DNA of 64,000 bases, taken from assembly GCA_963575745.1 (NCBI GenBank), contig CAUYUJ010001412.1, positions 1-64,000 of the forward strand, in the 5' to 3' direction. The notes below the pieces were generated by a model. It worked only from the letters and a program-made list of their open reading frames with translations, made no database searches and was not told the DNA's origin. Position numbers and translations under genes: made by a program. Positions 10,660-21,122 of the stretch are shown in pieces. Within the stretch, counting starts at the first letter, position 1. Each line of letters starts with the position of its first letter. The stretch is from Prorocentrum cordatum (taxonomy: Eukaryota; Sar; Dinophyceae; Prorocentrales; Prorocentraceae).

Positions 10660-12114
10660 CTAGCTCTTCTTGTCCCTAGCCTTGCCCTTAGGCTTGGCAT
10701 CCCCCTCCGAGAGCTTGACCCTCTTTGCAGACTGCACAAGCGCATGGTGCTCCTTGGCTTTATAAACGAGCAGTTTGTCGAACTGCTGCAAGGTCTTGGT
10801 ATTCTTGCACGCTTTGAAACTGATCTGGACGGTGCTCTGTTGAACGAGGGCCACGTTGGCAAGGTCCTCTTTGTCCGTCTCCCGAACCCACCAATAAGGA
10901 ATGAAGAAGCCATCTTCTGATTCGGCCTTCTGCTGATCGGCCGCCCTCGTCGGGGGCGATGCGTGCAGCACTGCGGACCCGCACTCGACCTGGACCGCGA
11001 CCTGCGACGGCTCTGCCTTGATCTTGTTCAGCTCAGAGAGCGGGGCAAGGACGAGCTTGCCCTTCTCGATCTTCTGGGCAGCGACGACGACGCTGGGGGT
11101 AAGGCCGTATTGCAACATCGTGCCACCATTGGCAGTCAACTCGAAATCTTTGAGGGCTTTGAACACAGTGCAACGCGCCTCATCCAACTTCATCAGATGA
11201 TGCGCCGAAGCGCACGTCACTGCAGACATCGGCGCTGCAAAGGGCACGCTGCCCTTGTACGACGCCCACTCCTTAGAGAAGAGCGCGAGGGCGACCTTCA
11301 CGTCAAACGTTGGCTCAGTAAATGCAATCAGCTGCCCCATGGTTACTTCGGCTGAACTGATGGACGCTATCTTGTACAGCCCCGCATTCGCGCTCACGGC
11401 GCGCTCGAACACGACGCTCCCAACAGTGAAACCTTTGGTTGCCAAGATGCGCTCTGGGTTGCGCAGGTCCTCTCAGGTCATCACGACCATCCTGTCATCT
11501 GTAGAATGCGGCTCGCTGGCTTCAAGAGGCGCATGAGGTGTCCACTCGCCGTCTGTGTCTATGACAACGCCGCAGCCAGACATGCTGGCTGCCTCCGGTA
11601 CGAAGTCTGAGATAATCGGAACCTGGCTCTCATACACGACGCCCTCTGGCCCTTGCTTGCCCTTCCCGACTAAGCGCAAAATTGAACGAGTGAAGAACTT
11701 CCCAACCAGCATGTCATGCTGCTCTAGATCGATGTGGCCGCTGTCGCGCAGGGAGCCTGCGATGCGATAACATTTGGAAAGGTCCCTGTCGAGCGCAATC
11801 GCTTTGTCCTTGACGGATTTGCCTTTCAACCTCTCAACGTCGCTGGGGACCAATAGCTTCGCCACGCCGTCCGACTGCTTATCGGAAGCAAGGTTCGCAA
11901 GGATGCCTGCGATGCGCGGGAAGACGCACGGCTCGAGATCACCGAAATTGACGTCGACAACTGACGTAACGAAATCCTGCCCGAGCTTCTTGTTAGCACC
12001 GTGCATCTTGCCAAACCGATCAATGAACTTAACCAACGGGACGCCAGATCCCCCGCCACAGTGCGTTGCGAGCTTGCCAATCTTATCGACGTAGTCCTCT
12101 CGGCGGACACTCAT
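10660..12114 (-). CDS. Cargo gene of element 1, 484 codons with one in-frame TGA
   Basis: Two long frames (12114-11473 and 11472-10660) are in the same phase and separated only by a TGA at 11473-11475 (codon 214). I therefore read them as one gene starting ATG at 12114 (MSVRREDYVDK). The N-terminal half is helical and soluble. The C-terminal half follows the stop directly with EDLRNPERILATKG and later has FFIPYWWVRETDKEDLANVA near codon 403 and a basic tail (KPKGKARDKKS). The PYWWV..T....AN pattern is one I remember from a recurrent dinoflagellate family of unknown function. The TGA is probably a point mutation; readthrough is the alternative. Confidence 0.6.
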
Positions 12115-12365
12115 CCCCCCATGCAGATGCTGCGCGGCACAGGCGCGCGCGGCCACAGCGCAGACTGCATGCAAGACGCATGTCGGATAAACGCAATCGG
12201 CAACGTGTTGCTGGCGTTTCAACGCGCCGTGGCCGCGCCCGCGTGCGCCGCGCGCATTTGCAAGACATGCATTCCCGAGTAGCCTGCCTGGCACGGAGGC
12301 TGGTTCGTCTTCACTGCATCAACGCAGTCGCCGAAAGAAGACCCAGGTGGCATCGGTTCTGCAAA

Positions 12366-13049
12366 TTATGCAATGCTCACGCACACTTCGAGCTCCGACA
12401 TCAAACTGGCAACGTTGTTGCTCGCGTTGGGGGCACGCTGTGCCAAATCTGGAAGGTGCGGCCACGTGATTTCTGCCTGCCACGGCAGGACGGTCCAACG
12501 CCAGCCCTTCTTGAGGGCGTCGTGGAAACGCACGTCATTGGACAACGTCTCGGCGTTCATCTCCCGACTAGTCGGGTCGGCGAGGGTCGGTTCAGGGGTG
12601 GAACAACCCGCCTTCACTGCCTTGAAAAACTGCGTGGTGTGGCCCGTCCCCACCGAGCAGAACCTCTCCGCGCCCGTCATCGGCGCCAGCATGCCCTTGC
12701 TGGACGAGATCAACTTTTGATTGAATGAAACTTGGGACGACCTCATCGGATCCGTGGGCATGCGCTCGAACGCAACAGCCTTCTCGAGCTCTGCAGGGTC
12801 AACGCCGATCTTGCTGAGCATGGCGCCAACCCTGTGGACGTTGTAGGCGTTCACGCCAAGACCAGAACGGTTCGAGGGATGGATCATGAATTCGTCAGCC
12901 TCGGCGACGATCTGCTTGGCGACCTTTTCCTTCAAAAGGCGGTCGACGCAATCCTTCCAAGCTGTGATCGGGGCAAGCTTGCCATCGCGATGCATCTCGA
13001 TGCGCCCGCTAATGAAATCCACCAGCTCCCGCGGATAGAAATTCTGCAT
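12366..13049 (-). CDS. Cargo protein of element 1, about 227 aa
   Basis: The frame is open further upstream to 13364, but that part is translated from AT-rich and poly-T sequence. The likely start is the ATG near 13049 (MQNFYPRELVDFISGR). The protein is mostly helical, with AEADEFMIHPSNRSGLGVNA in the middle and a Trp-rich end (KKGWRWTVLPWQAEITWP). No cysteine cluster or catalytic motif is visible. It precedes the TGA-interrupted gene by about 250 bp on the same strand and may be part of the same transcript. Family not recognised. Confidence 0.55.
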   Translation of the reverse strand: MQNFYPRELVDFISGRIEMHRDGKLAPITAWKDCVDRLLKEKVAKQIVAEADEFMIHPSNRSGLGVNAYNVHRVGAMLSKIGVDPAELEKAVAFERMPTDPMRSSQVSFNQKLISSSKGMLAPMTGAERFCSVGTGHTTQFFKAVKAGCSTPEPTLADPTSREMNAETLSNDVRFHDALKKGWRWTVLPWQAEITWPHLPDLAQRAPNASNNVASLMSELEVCVSIA

Positions 13050-13693
13050 CGTGCGCACTGGAAATGCAGCAGCTGCAGAAGAGAGAAGCGAGCTCGAGCC
13101 TGACACGCCTACACATCGCCACTGCAAGTCCCAATGCTGCGACAGCATTTTTTTATATATATATATAATGTGGTCCCACTTGAAATAATGCCACGCGTTG
13201 TGCCGAATGCATGCATGATGCATGAAAAAAAAAAAAACGAATTGCGACGCATCGTGGAGAATGCAGTTGCTGCAAGCGCGGACCAAACTTAATCGCGGAG
13301 TCGCTCGTCGAGCGTGCAATTGCCACTTGGCACAGAATCCAGCGACTGATGCGTCTTCGCGCATTTGAAATATTCAATTCATAATTGCCCCGTGGGCAAC
13401 GTTTGAAAATCAAAAAGGAGCAATGCGGGCCCCACCCGCATACAAAAATGTGAAGTGGCATTCTGACTTTAACATTGTTCAAATCCCTCTTCAACCACCA
13501 ACAAAATGTCGCTGCGTCAAGTTGCAACTCGGCCTAAGTCAAGATAAGGTAAGACGAGTGCTGGCCAACTGATGCAGATGTTATGCGACCTGCTAAGGTA
13601 GCTATGTAAGATACCTGATCTTACAAACGCTTAACCGACTGGCAACTATGTTGCAGCTACCTTACAACTACCTTACAACTACATTGCAAGTAC
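13050..13693. repeat. Right subterminal region of element 1
   Basis: No gene. An AT repeat (13145-13170) and a 13-A run near 13225. From about 13580 onward there are several inverted copies of GTTGTAAGGTA-like words (TACCTTACAAC on the plus strand, three close copies at 13658-13700). Similar words occur at 18-105 at the left end. Such subterminal repeats are usual transposase-binding sites in TIR elements. Confidence 0.65.
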
Positions 13694-13728
13694 CTTACAA
13701 CCCAACTCAACCCCCAGGTTCACCACAG
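13694..13728. repeat. Right terminal inverted repeat of element 1
   Basis: It starts CTTACAACCC and ends CCAGGTTCACCACAG. Its reverse complement matches positions 1-26 at both the outer 11 bases and the inner GGTTGTAAG, with a 9-bp length difference between. The bases after 13728 are copia RNase H coding sequence. Confidence 0.75.
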
Positions 13729-13804
13729 TACAGGCAGTGCCCATATCCATTGCTCCAGTCTGGCTTGATCTTTCCAGAGGAGCTGAGGCCATGCACTCGG
13801 TCGG

Positions 13805-15913
13805 TCATCTTGATAGCCATCTGACCCTCAACTGCGTACGATGTCTCACTGCTTGCGTGACTGGCATCGGCTGCTGCAACCATAATAGGGTGGCTCCAAC
13901 TTCAAGAATATCAGACCAAGATGAGAGTACTGCCAAGCTCGCCTCGTGATTGCATTCGCCATCTTCCGGTGAACGATCTTCGCGCTGCAGACGCGCTGCT
14001 GCAAGACAACCATGTCGGCAAGAATGCCCACACTGGCATAGCACAAGAACAGTAGCGCACCAACAGCACCGCGCAGTGGTCGTCTGTGCCGGCGTAAGCT
14101 TGGCGTCGCCCTTGGCGCCCTTGGGTATCTCGACGAGCTTGTTGGCCTTAGCAAATTCTGCCTGATGAAGTTTGTAGCCGTTCGTGACCATTTCGTACGT
14201 GATGCCAACGTGCTGCATAGGAGGCTTGACCACCGATAACTTGCCAAAGCGCTGTTCCATCTTAACGAACAGCACCTTCTTGAACTCAGTCTCTCCCGCA
14301 ACGCTGGCGTCGTCCACGTGCAAAGTAGCTTCACCGACCAAGACATTCTCCGCGTCGTGTCAGGTGTAGAAGTTCCCGTCGTAGTGAGAGACTCTGGCAG
14401 AGGTGAACTTGGTCAGGAAATCTCGTAGACATAGCTGCCAAAGAAGCGGCGCGTCATTGAGACCCTGCATCGCTTTGAGAAATTCCAGACCATATTCCGC
14501 GAAGTTGCTGGGCGGTGCTCCAGGAAACTTGAGATCTCGAAGATGAAACCAAACATTGTCGGGAATAACGATGATGACTTTACGCTTGATGTCGGGCATC
14601 GGTACCTTCAGCGCCCGGCATGCTTCTTGCAGATGTTCGAAACTGAAACCTTGCAGAAAAGCACTGCCAACGTCCCACTCCTCGATGTCCCAGCTGTTGT
14701 TCGCTGCGTCGCTGACGAGGAGCTTCTGAGAGAGTCTGGCGGCAGTGGCGCTGTGCTTTGCGAGTAGGTGTTTCTGCGGGTCCAGGAAGCCACGGCAACA
14801 TAATCTGGTCTTGATGATGCGTGACCACGCGCCGTCGGCCGCCTGTTTCCACTTCCACTTGCGAACCCAGACACAGTTGATGGGCAACGTGTTGGTGTGG
14901 TCGAGCTTCTTGGTCCTGAAGATGTCGCGATTCACGATATTGGCAAACTCGGCGCGATCGGCCTTCAGGATGCCCGCCTCGAAACGAACCATTTCTTCTG
15001 GAGTGAAGTTGTCCGTCTCGGCGTCGACCCTGGAACAAGAGCCGTCTCGCACATCCAACCAGAAGCAAGTGCTGTGCTGCCAGGGGCCTGGCAATCCAAC
15101 GCCAGCCGCTGTCGCCGCCCAGGTTCCATTAGCAGCAAGATATGTCTCCGCCGCCGGGAAGCTCGAGGCGAGAAAGGCGGTTCCTGCTTCCGTCATTTCC
15201 TTGTCGTACCCCTGGTGCATGTCGTCCATCAGGTCGCATCTGTCTTGGCGTTCCTGGAAGTAGGATCCACAAGGCGCGTGGTCGGTGACCTTGTCGAAAT
15301 AGAAAGGTGGAGCCCAGTCGCCCTGATAAGACGGTAGGCTCGACTCGTCGCTGTACTCGAGCGTGGGCTGGCCCTCTGCCGCTGGCTCCGCAGGAGCAAG
15401 TGCTTCCTCCAGAATCGGGGGAAGCGGTGGAGCGGATGCGCTCCCTGACGAGGCGGAGGCCTGAGGACCAGCAGACCCAGAGCTAGACGAGGTCGATGAT
15501 GTCGACTTGGTGTTCGTCCTCTTGGCCGATGGTTCCTCACGCGGTGTGACGTGCTTGGTGCCCGAGGTGTCTCCGACAAGAGGCGTTGCTGGAGTGGCCG
15601 GGTATTTTGTCTTGTCAAACTGGCGTGAGCGAGGGCGGTCAGAAACTCCAGCGCCCTCGAGCATCGGTAGCTGAGGAAGATCATCGTGCTCAGGAGCTGG
15701 CGGAGCTGGATATTCGATAGTGGGCTGCTCCTGCTCTTCTTCTGGATACTGTAATGTAGCAGGGCGGCCTGACTGATGCGCATCTCCGTCTCGATCGCGC
15801 GGTCGGTTCGGTCGTCGTCCACCTCGTAGGCTACGGGGGTTCTGCTGACTGGTGTCAAGAAACGATGAGGACCGAATGCTGTCGTCTGCGACCGAGGGGT
15901 TCTCGCGCTCCAT
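13805..15913 (-). pseudogene. Element B reverse transcriptase and start of RNase H
   Basis: After a Pro/Ser/Glu-rich linker (15913 to about 15250) the RT begins. It has WVRKWKWKQ and RLCCRGFLD, the first catalytic region EEWDVGSAFLQGF near 14650, LNDAPLLW near 14465, then LHVDDASVAGE near 14315, the copia-type (Y)VDD active site. A TGA at 14360-14362 interrupts the frame just before the active site, where the family normally has Trp. Beyond about 14050 the reading continues in another frame (ILADMVVLQQRV, KMANAITRRAW, KLEPPYYG). RNase H starts with an ADASHAS-like motif near 13870 and is cut off at 13729 by element 1. Confidence 0.8.
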
Positions 15914-18780
15914 GCTCGAGGGTGCGTCGTTCCGACCAGAGATGCTTGAGCGACTTCTCGATCGGTTAGCCTGGTGCCCCGGACGCTCGGGAGGTCGTGC
16001 TTTATCGTGCTCGATGCTCGATGGTGTGTCGTTTCGACCCGAGATGCTCGAGCGACTCCTGGAACGATTGGCACGCTGTCCCTGACGCTCGCGCGGGCTG
16101 TCAGGCGGAGGTCGAACTTCGGCGTCGGTCCTGATCGACGAATTGCCAGACCGATCGCTCCCCGACCTTGAGAAGGAGCGACGTCCTCGCTGCGCTTGAT
16201 CGTGGCGTGATCGTCTGGAGGTGGCGGCACAAGCGGATCAGGATCGGGAGGCTCGATGTCCTGGTCGTCTAGGTCGAAAGGCAAGGTGGCGCTCAAGTCA
16301 TCAAAGATGTCGGTGTCTGGAGGTAGAATGCTTGACAAATCGCTGAAGTCTGGAATGTCGTACTGTCGCGGACGATCGTCCGCTGGCATCCCGCTGCAGA
16401 GGAACAGCGCGAACGAGGTCTCACCCCACATGTTGGGGAAACGTCGCTTCAAGTTGAGACCTGCTTCAAGGCTGATTTCGGCTATCGTATGTCGTGGGCT
16501 GTTGCGTCGCTCCCAAGAGAAAAGTACGCCGTACTTGCACATGGGCATGGCCTGTATCCTGGAACAACCAGTGCCATAGCGAATGCCGTCAAGACGTGGC
16601 ATGTGCAGGAACTTGGCTGAGATCTCCTGTGCGAACTTCAACAGATGAGGCGGATACCTGTCGGCTTCCTCGGGTATGACGATCCACTTCTCGGCGTCGC
16701 TGCTCCAATATCTTCCCATGACGAGAGGCTTGTTGAACACGACGCTATCCACCGAGTCCATCATGATGCGCAGGTGCTCTGTGAGCTCCTTGCCGTCCTG
16801 AACTGCCAGTGTCGAGTGATAAAAAATGAAGCCTTCATGCAGATACTGATCACCGTCCACAAGGCCAAGATTAGCAGAGCGTGCGTCCGTGGATGCGTAC
16901 TTCTGGCCGTCAGAGAAAAAACACGATGGGCTTCTCGGTATGAGTCCGCGTTGGGAGCCTCGTCCGGCTGCAGGTGATAGGCTTCGGCAGATTTGGCGAA
17001 GCAGCACATGAGGGGCGCGAATCCAACGTGGGCTCGCAGGTGCCGAAGAGGAACTTGGTAGGACATCCTTTGCCACTTAACTATGCCCGTGCCAACTTCC
17101 TCGTCAACGTCGAGAAGCACAGCTGGGCCTCTCCAGCCTGGCGAGTCCTTCGGCGAGGGCTGCCGGAAGAGGTCGACGAGAGATCCGACCTCCATCTCTG
17201 CGGCTTCGCTCTTCTGAGGTCTGGTCTCGCTGGCCAGAGCGAGACGCCGCTCGGCAACCGAGCAAAGAGCAGCGCTCTTGGCAATCATGCGTTGCCGCCC
17301 GGCTCGGTCATGAGCCAGCTCGGTCGCGATGGTGTTCTCGCCGCCCAGGGTGGAGTTGCCCAGCTCGAAGTAGTCCCGAGGGGTAACGCCCAGAACTCCA
17401 GCTGCTGGTTTGACGCCGTTGAACGCGAGGAGAAGGTTGTGTGCCATACACGCTTCCTGTACCAGCTCCTTTTTGGATGTCTCGATGCCCTGCTCCTTAC
17501 AGTCTTCATGCATCTTGAGCATCGTGACCTTGAGCAGGTCAATGTGCTTCTCGGCGAGGCCCGTCCTGGTGCGCTTGCCTTGCTTGCCGGTGCTGCGCGA
17601 GGGATCTGAGCCTGCGACCGCCCTCTCGATCAGTAGCTTGTCACAGACTGCCGCGAAGCCATGACCAGCAGGGCCTTTTTCCTGATCAACGACGAGCTGA
17701 TGAGGGGGCCCGAAGATGCGACCCCAGCAATCCACAAAGCTGGCAAGCAGAGCCTCGAAAGTCTGGTTCTGGATATCGCCACCTTGCTTGTAGCGGAAAA
17801 GCTCGTCGATGAATATGATGAAAGTGCCGCCTAGGATGAAAAACAGGTCGGCCTGCACGATGTGGTTCAAGAGCTGTGCGAGGGTGACCTTAACCATCGG
17901 ACGGTGGAGAGGTAATTTGAAATCACCACAGCGATTGCACTTGGTCTTGATCACCTTCGCAAGAATGGCGATGATTTCCTCCTTTGCCCCAGCTGCCAAC
18001 AGAAGAGGCCCGAATCGAAAAACAGGAGCATGCCCGAACCGCTGATGCAGAGAGAGAAGATACTGCTCGAGCTCGGTTCCTGCCATAGTCGCCATGGCTC
18101 GTACTGCTGACTTGATATTGAGCCCGGGAGTTGGAGACTTGGCAACGTCGGATATCTTGGGCTCGTCGATCTCTTCAGTGACCTCTGAGCCGTGCAGAAT
18201 CATCGCGTCGCCGTGGAGCAAGACCGTGTCGCCTGGAAAGTTCTCCGTCACGTGCTGGGAGTCCCAGTGACGGTGGTCACCATTTGCGTCCACATCCGAA
18301 CGAACCACTATCTTGTGAGAGAAGCATGATGGACATCCGCTCGGCGTCTGTAAGCATTTCTTAAATAGATGCGCTGACGCAAGAATGAGCACAGGAGCGA
18401 TGGCCTTGGCAAGCGCAGTGAACTTCGCGCTGCGTGTCCTGGGGCCGGCTTCCTTGTGCGTGCCCTCTGCGTCCTCGATGATGTTGTCGAACATGTCATT
18501 GAGGCCCTTGGTGTAGGCCTTGCGATCGACGCCGTCCCACTCGTCATCTTCAGGGCAGGTGCGGAGATGAGGTGCCTGATCGTCATCATCCCCTGGGTCG
18601 TCGTCGTCGCCTGGAGCGTCGTCGTCGGGCGGTCCGCTGCCTCCAGGTGGAGGCGTCTTCTTAGCGAGCTTCCTTCGTCCATTGCTGGGTCCATGTGCTG
18701 CTGGCTTATCTGCTGATGCCTTCGGTGCTGACGATGACTTAATCTTGTCGGAGCGGCAGCCCGGACCATAAGTGCGGGGT
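15914..18780 (-). pseudogene. Element B integrase and C-terminal linker
   Basis: An acidic Pro/Asp linker (about 18780-18520) leads into the integrase. LHQRFGHAP and CNRCGDFK form an HHCC-like zinc site near 18020-17930. The catalytic core has VQADLFFI near 17850, QLVVDQEKG near 17690 and GLAEKHIDLLK near 17555 as the D, D and E positions. The frame changes near 16980. The following part (to about 16200) is the integrase C-terminal region and ends in PPDPDPLVPPPPDD before another frame change into the RT linker. No motif residue is clearly lost, but the frame breaks make it inactive. Confidence 0.8.
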
Positions 18781-19577
18781 CAGTCATGTTTCTTGCCGTG
18801 CTGGCATCGCCTGCAAGCCCAGTGCACCACCGCATGGAAGATGGGCAGCTCCTTGATGATGTCGTCCAGGATGGCGGCGCAGAGCCGATGAGGGTAGACC
18901 ATGGCCGGGGCAGTGTTCCACAAACCGGTCTCTGTATCCTTGGACTGCAGCGTGCCGTGAGCGCCGGCAGGACAGGTACATGGACGTAGAATGCGACGAA
19001 GCTTCAGATTGCTGAGCCAACCAGTGGGTTTCTTGATCGGCTCCTTCGTGCTGGGAAGCGTACATCCGAAACCGCGCTGACACCCGCAGCGCTTGCCGTC
19101 GGCTATGCCGCTGAGCGGGGACTCCTTCCAGATGTCGCTGCTGTGAGGGTTCTCGATAATATAGGAGCCGCCGTGATCCCTGAGCTTCTCCGACTGGCCG
19201 CGTAGCCAGAGCAAAGCAGGTCGCTGCTCACGTCGCATGGCCTGCTTCTTTGTCGGATTCATGGTGTTAGAGGCTCGAGTCCAGCAGCGGCAGTCGGGCG
19301 ATGAAAGCTTCGTCCTCGCGCAGAACACCTCGTCGGCATAGTCAATCATAGCGCGATGCGATGCCTTGTTCAGATCCCAGCCATAACGGTAGTCGACGGG
19401 AGAACCAACGTTGAGACGTCGCATGGCCAGCCTCGACGTGCGAGAGCTTCCAGACCACTGCTCCTGGAAGTCCCAGATGATGCGTCGCCCGGTAAGCTTT
19501 ATCCACCTCTTGTGCACGTACATGAACTCCCAGAAGTTGTCGGGAGCCACCAGATGATAGTGCGTCCGAGTGTAGAA
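18781..19577 (-). pseudogene. Element B methyltransferase-like domain between protease and integrase
   Basis: Bounded by in-frame stops at 19578 and 18780 but in the same frame as its neighbours, so it was part of the polyprotein. Numbering from the Met at 19550: WDFQEQWSGSSR (26-37) resembles the SAM-binding motif I. PVDYRYGWDL (51-60) has the acidic motif II position. SSPDCRCW (83-90) matches the Pro-Cys motif IV of C5-cytosine methyltransferases. YIIENP (130-135) matches their Glu-Asn motif VI. A Cys-rich region and a PIKKPTGWLSNL segment follow, then VYPHRLCAAILDDI. Order and spacing fit the fold; activity is untested. Other Rossmann-fold methyltransferases are possible. Confidence 0.6.
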
Positions 19578-21122
19578 TTATTCCTTGACTGCGGCATAGA
19601 GCTTCTTGAGGCGAGTAGGGTCATGACAGTCAGGAGGCATGTAGTCAGTAGTGTAGTAGCGGTCGGTCCAGCCGCGCAGCATGCCACCATCGAGCTCCAA
19701 ACTCTTGATGAAGGCGTCCGTGGTCTTGAGAGACGGGTTGCTGTGGAATACGTCGCTGTCGTCGACCGCATCCTGAAGCTCTGGCTGGCTCGAGGCTTGT
19801 GCCTGCAGGGGTTCACAACTGCGACAACCGTGATCACTGCGACACCGTGCACAGACAGGGACATGACAACGAACGCAAGGCATGACACTTAGCTCGTTCT
19901 CGATGTGTCCGCGCACTTCGCACTGACCAATGTCGTGCAACCGCTTTTCTGGTAAGAAATCCTCGTCGTCATCTTTGAACTCATGAAGCTCGACGTCGTC
20001 GTTGAACCGCACTTCCTTTTCATCGTCATCAGGCGAAAGTCCTGGTGGTGGTTCGATATCCGTCTTCTTATCTGATGCTAACACTGGCACCGCAACGTCT
20101 TCGCGATGGCTGGTATTCATTGTCATGAGCAGCGTTCCGGTAGCATGAGATTGAGGATTGCCGACTGTTGGCAGGGCCGCTCGGGATGCCACCAGACCTG
20201 CTGCCGCTTGCTCGACGAAGGTCTGGGTGGTCTGCTGCTTGTTCTGAAACCCGTGATCTATAGGAATCATGTAATGCCCAGAATCTGTCAACAACATACG
20301 CAAACCATAAGTCTGCCCACCAAGATCTGGAATGATGAGCAGGCCGTCGTGATTGTCGAAATAGCCAAACATGGCAGTGACCTTCCGCCTGATCGATGTC
20401 TTGTTAGAGAAAAGAAACGGGCATCTGTCACCGCTGCCTCCGATAGTCGCCGTCTCGATGCTAGTGATGACGGGGCCTAGGTCGACAGGAACTCGCGCTG
20501 CCATCTGCCTCCTCATGGGGACTCCGTCGATGCCCGAGAACGATGTATTTCCTTTTGGCGGTATCGACTTGAAACCCAATCCGTTTGGCCAGGCAATTTC
20601 TCGCGCATGCTCCAGTAATGTCTGAGTGCCAGCAAGCTCCTCGGCGGCGCCAGGGTCGAAGATCACGCCCCGGACCTCTTGGCCCTTGACGTTGTGAAAG
20701 TTGAAGCTGTTGCCCTGGTTGAAAGACCCAGAAGCTACGCAAGTACATGTTGGCGCCGAGGGCTTGCCATCAGGCTGGAAGTATTCTTCGTCCTCATCGT
20801 AGTCGCCGAAGTCCTGGTCCTCGTCGTCTTCCTCCTGTGTCCTTCCGTCCTGGGTACCATCGGCCACGCGAGCTGGAAGATCGGGAATAGCTTCACAGGT
20901 TGTACGGAGAGTCTTTTCCAGATCACTGAAATCTGAGAGATCTTGGCGAGGTCCAGGAATGGGTGGCAGACGAAGTCGCGGGCGCCCTTGATGATCATGA
21001 GGTCTGGCTGAGGCCCGCGGCGAGCATCCAGGATCTGCGGAGAAGAGCGGTGGCAACGGCGACTTCTGAGACGCTTGCCCTGATGATGATGCTGAGGTAG
21101 GTGGCCTTCGGAGGAGCGCCAA
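19578..21122 (-). pseudogene. Element B aspartic protease region
   Basis: VIFDPGAAEELAGTQTLLE near 20665 is the active-site loop. It reads Asp-Pro-Gly-Ala where most copia proteases have Asp-Ser/Thr-Gly-Ala; I recall DPGA from dinoflagellate elements. A hydrophobic second half follows (LLIIPDLGGQTYGLRMLL). An acidic linker and a Cys/His cluster come next (MPCVRCHVPVCARCRSDHG near 19870-19815), which could bind zinc. The segment ends at a TAA (19578-19580) in place of a sense codon, directly before the methyltransferase-like part. Confidence 0.7.

Larger units (their letters stand above)
1..13728 (-). mobile_element. Element 1: giant TIR DNA transposon with cargo genes
   Basis: The outermost bases form an inverted repeat: position 1 begins CTGTGGTGAAC and the right end finishes GTTCACCACAG at 13728. 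Both ends carry related subterminal repeats. All coding segments inside are on the minus strand: a transposase-like gene at the left and six or seven other genes to its right. The right end interrupts the RNase H region of copia element B, so this is an insertion. The left junction and target duplication are outside the window, so full length and TSD cannot be checked. I see no DNA polymerase, tyrosine recombinase or reverse transcriptase inside. The superfamily is unassigned; a CACTA-like relationship is possible from the transposase layout but unproven. Confidence 0.72.
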
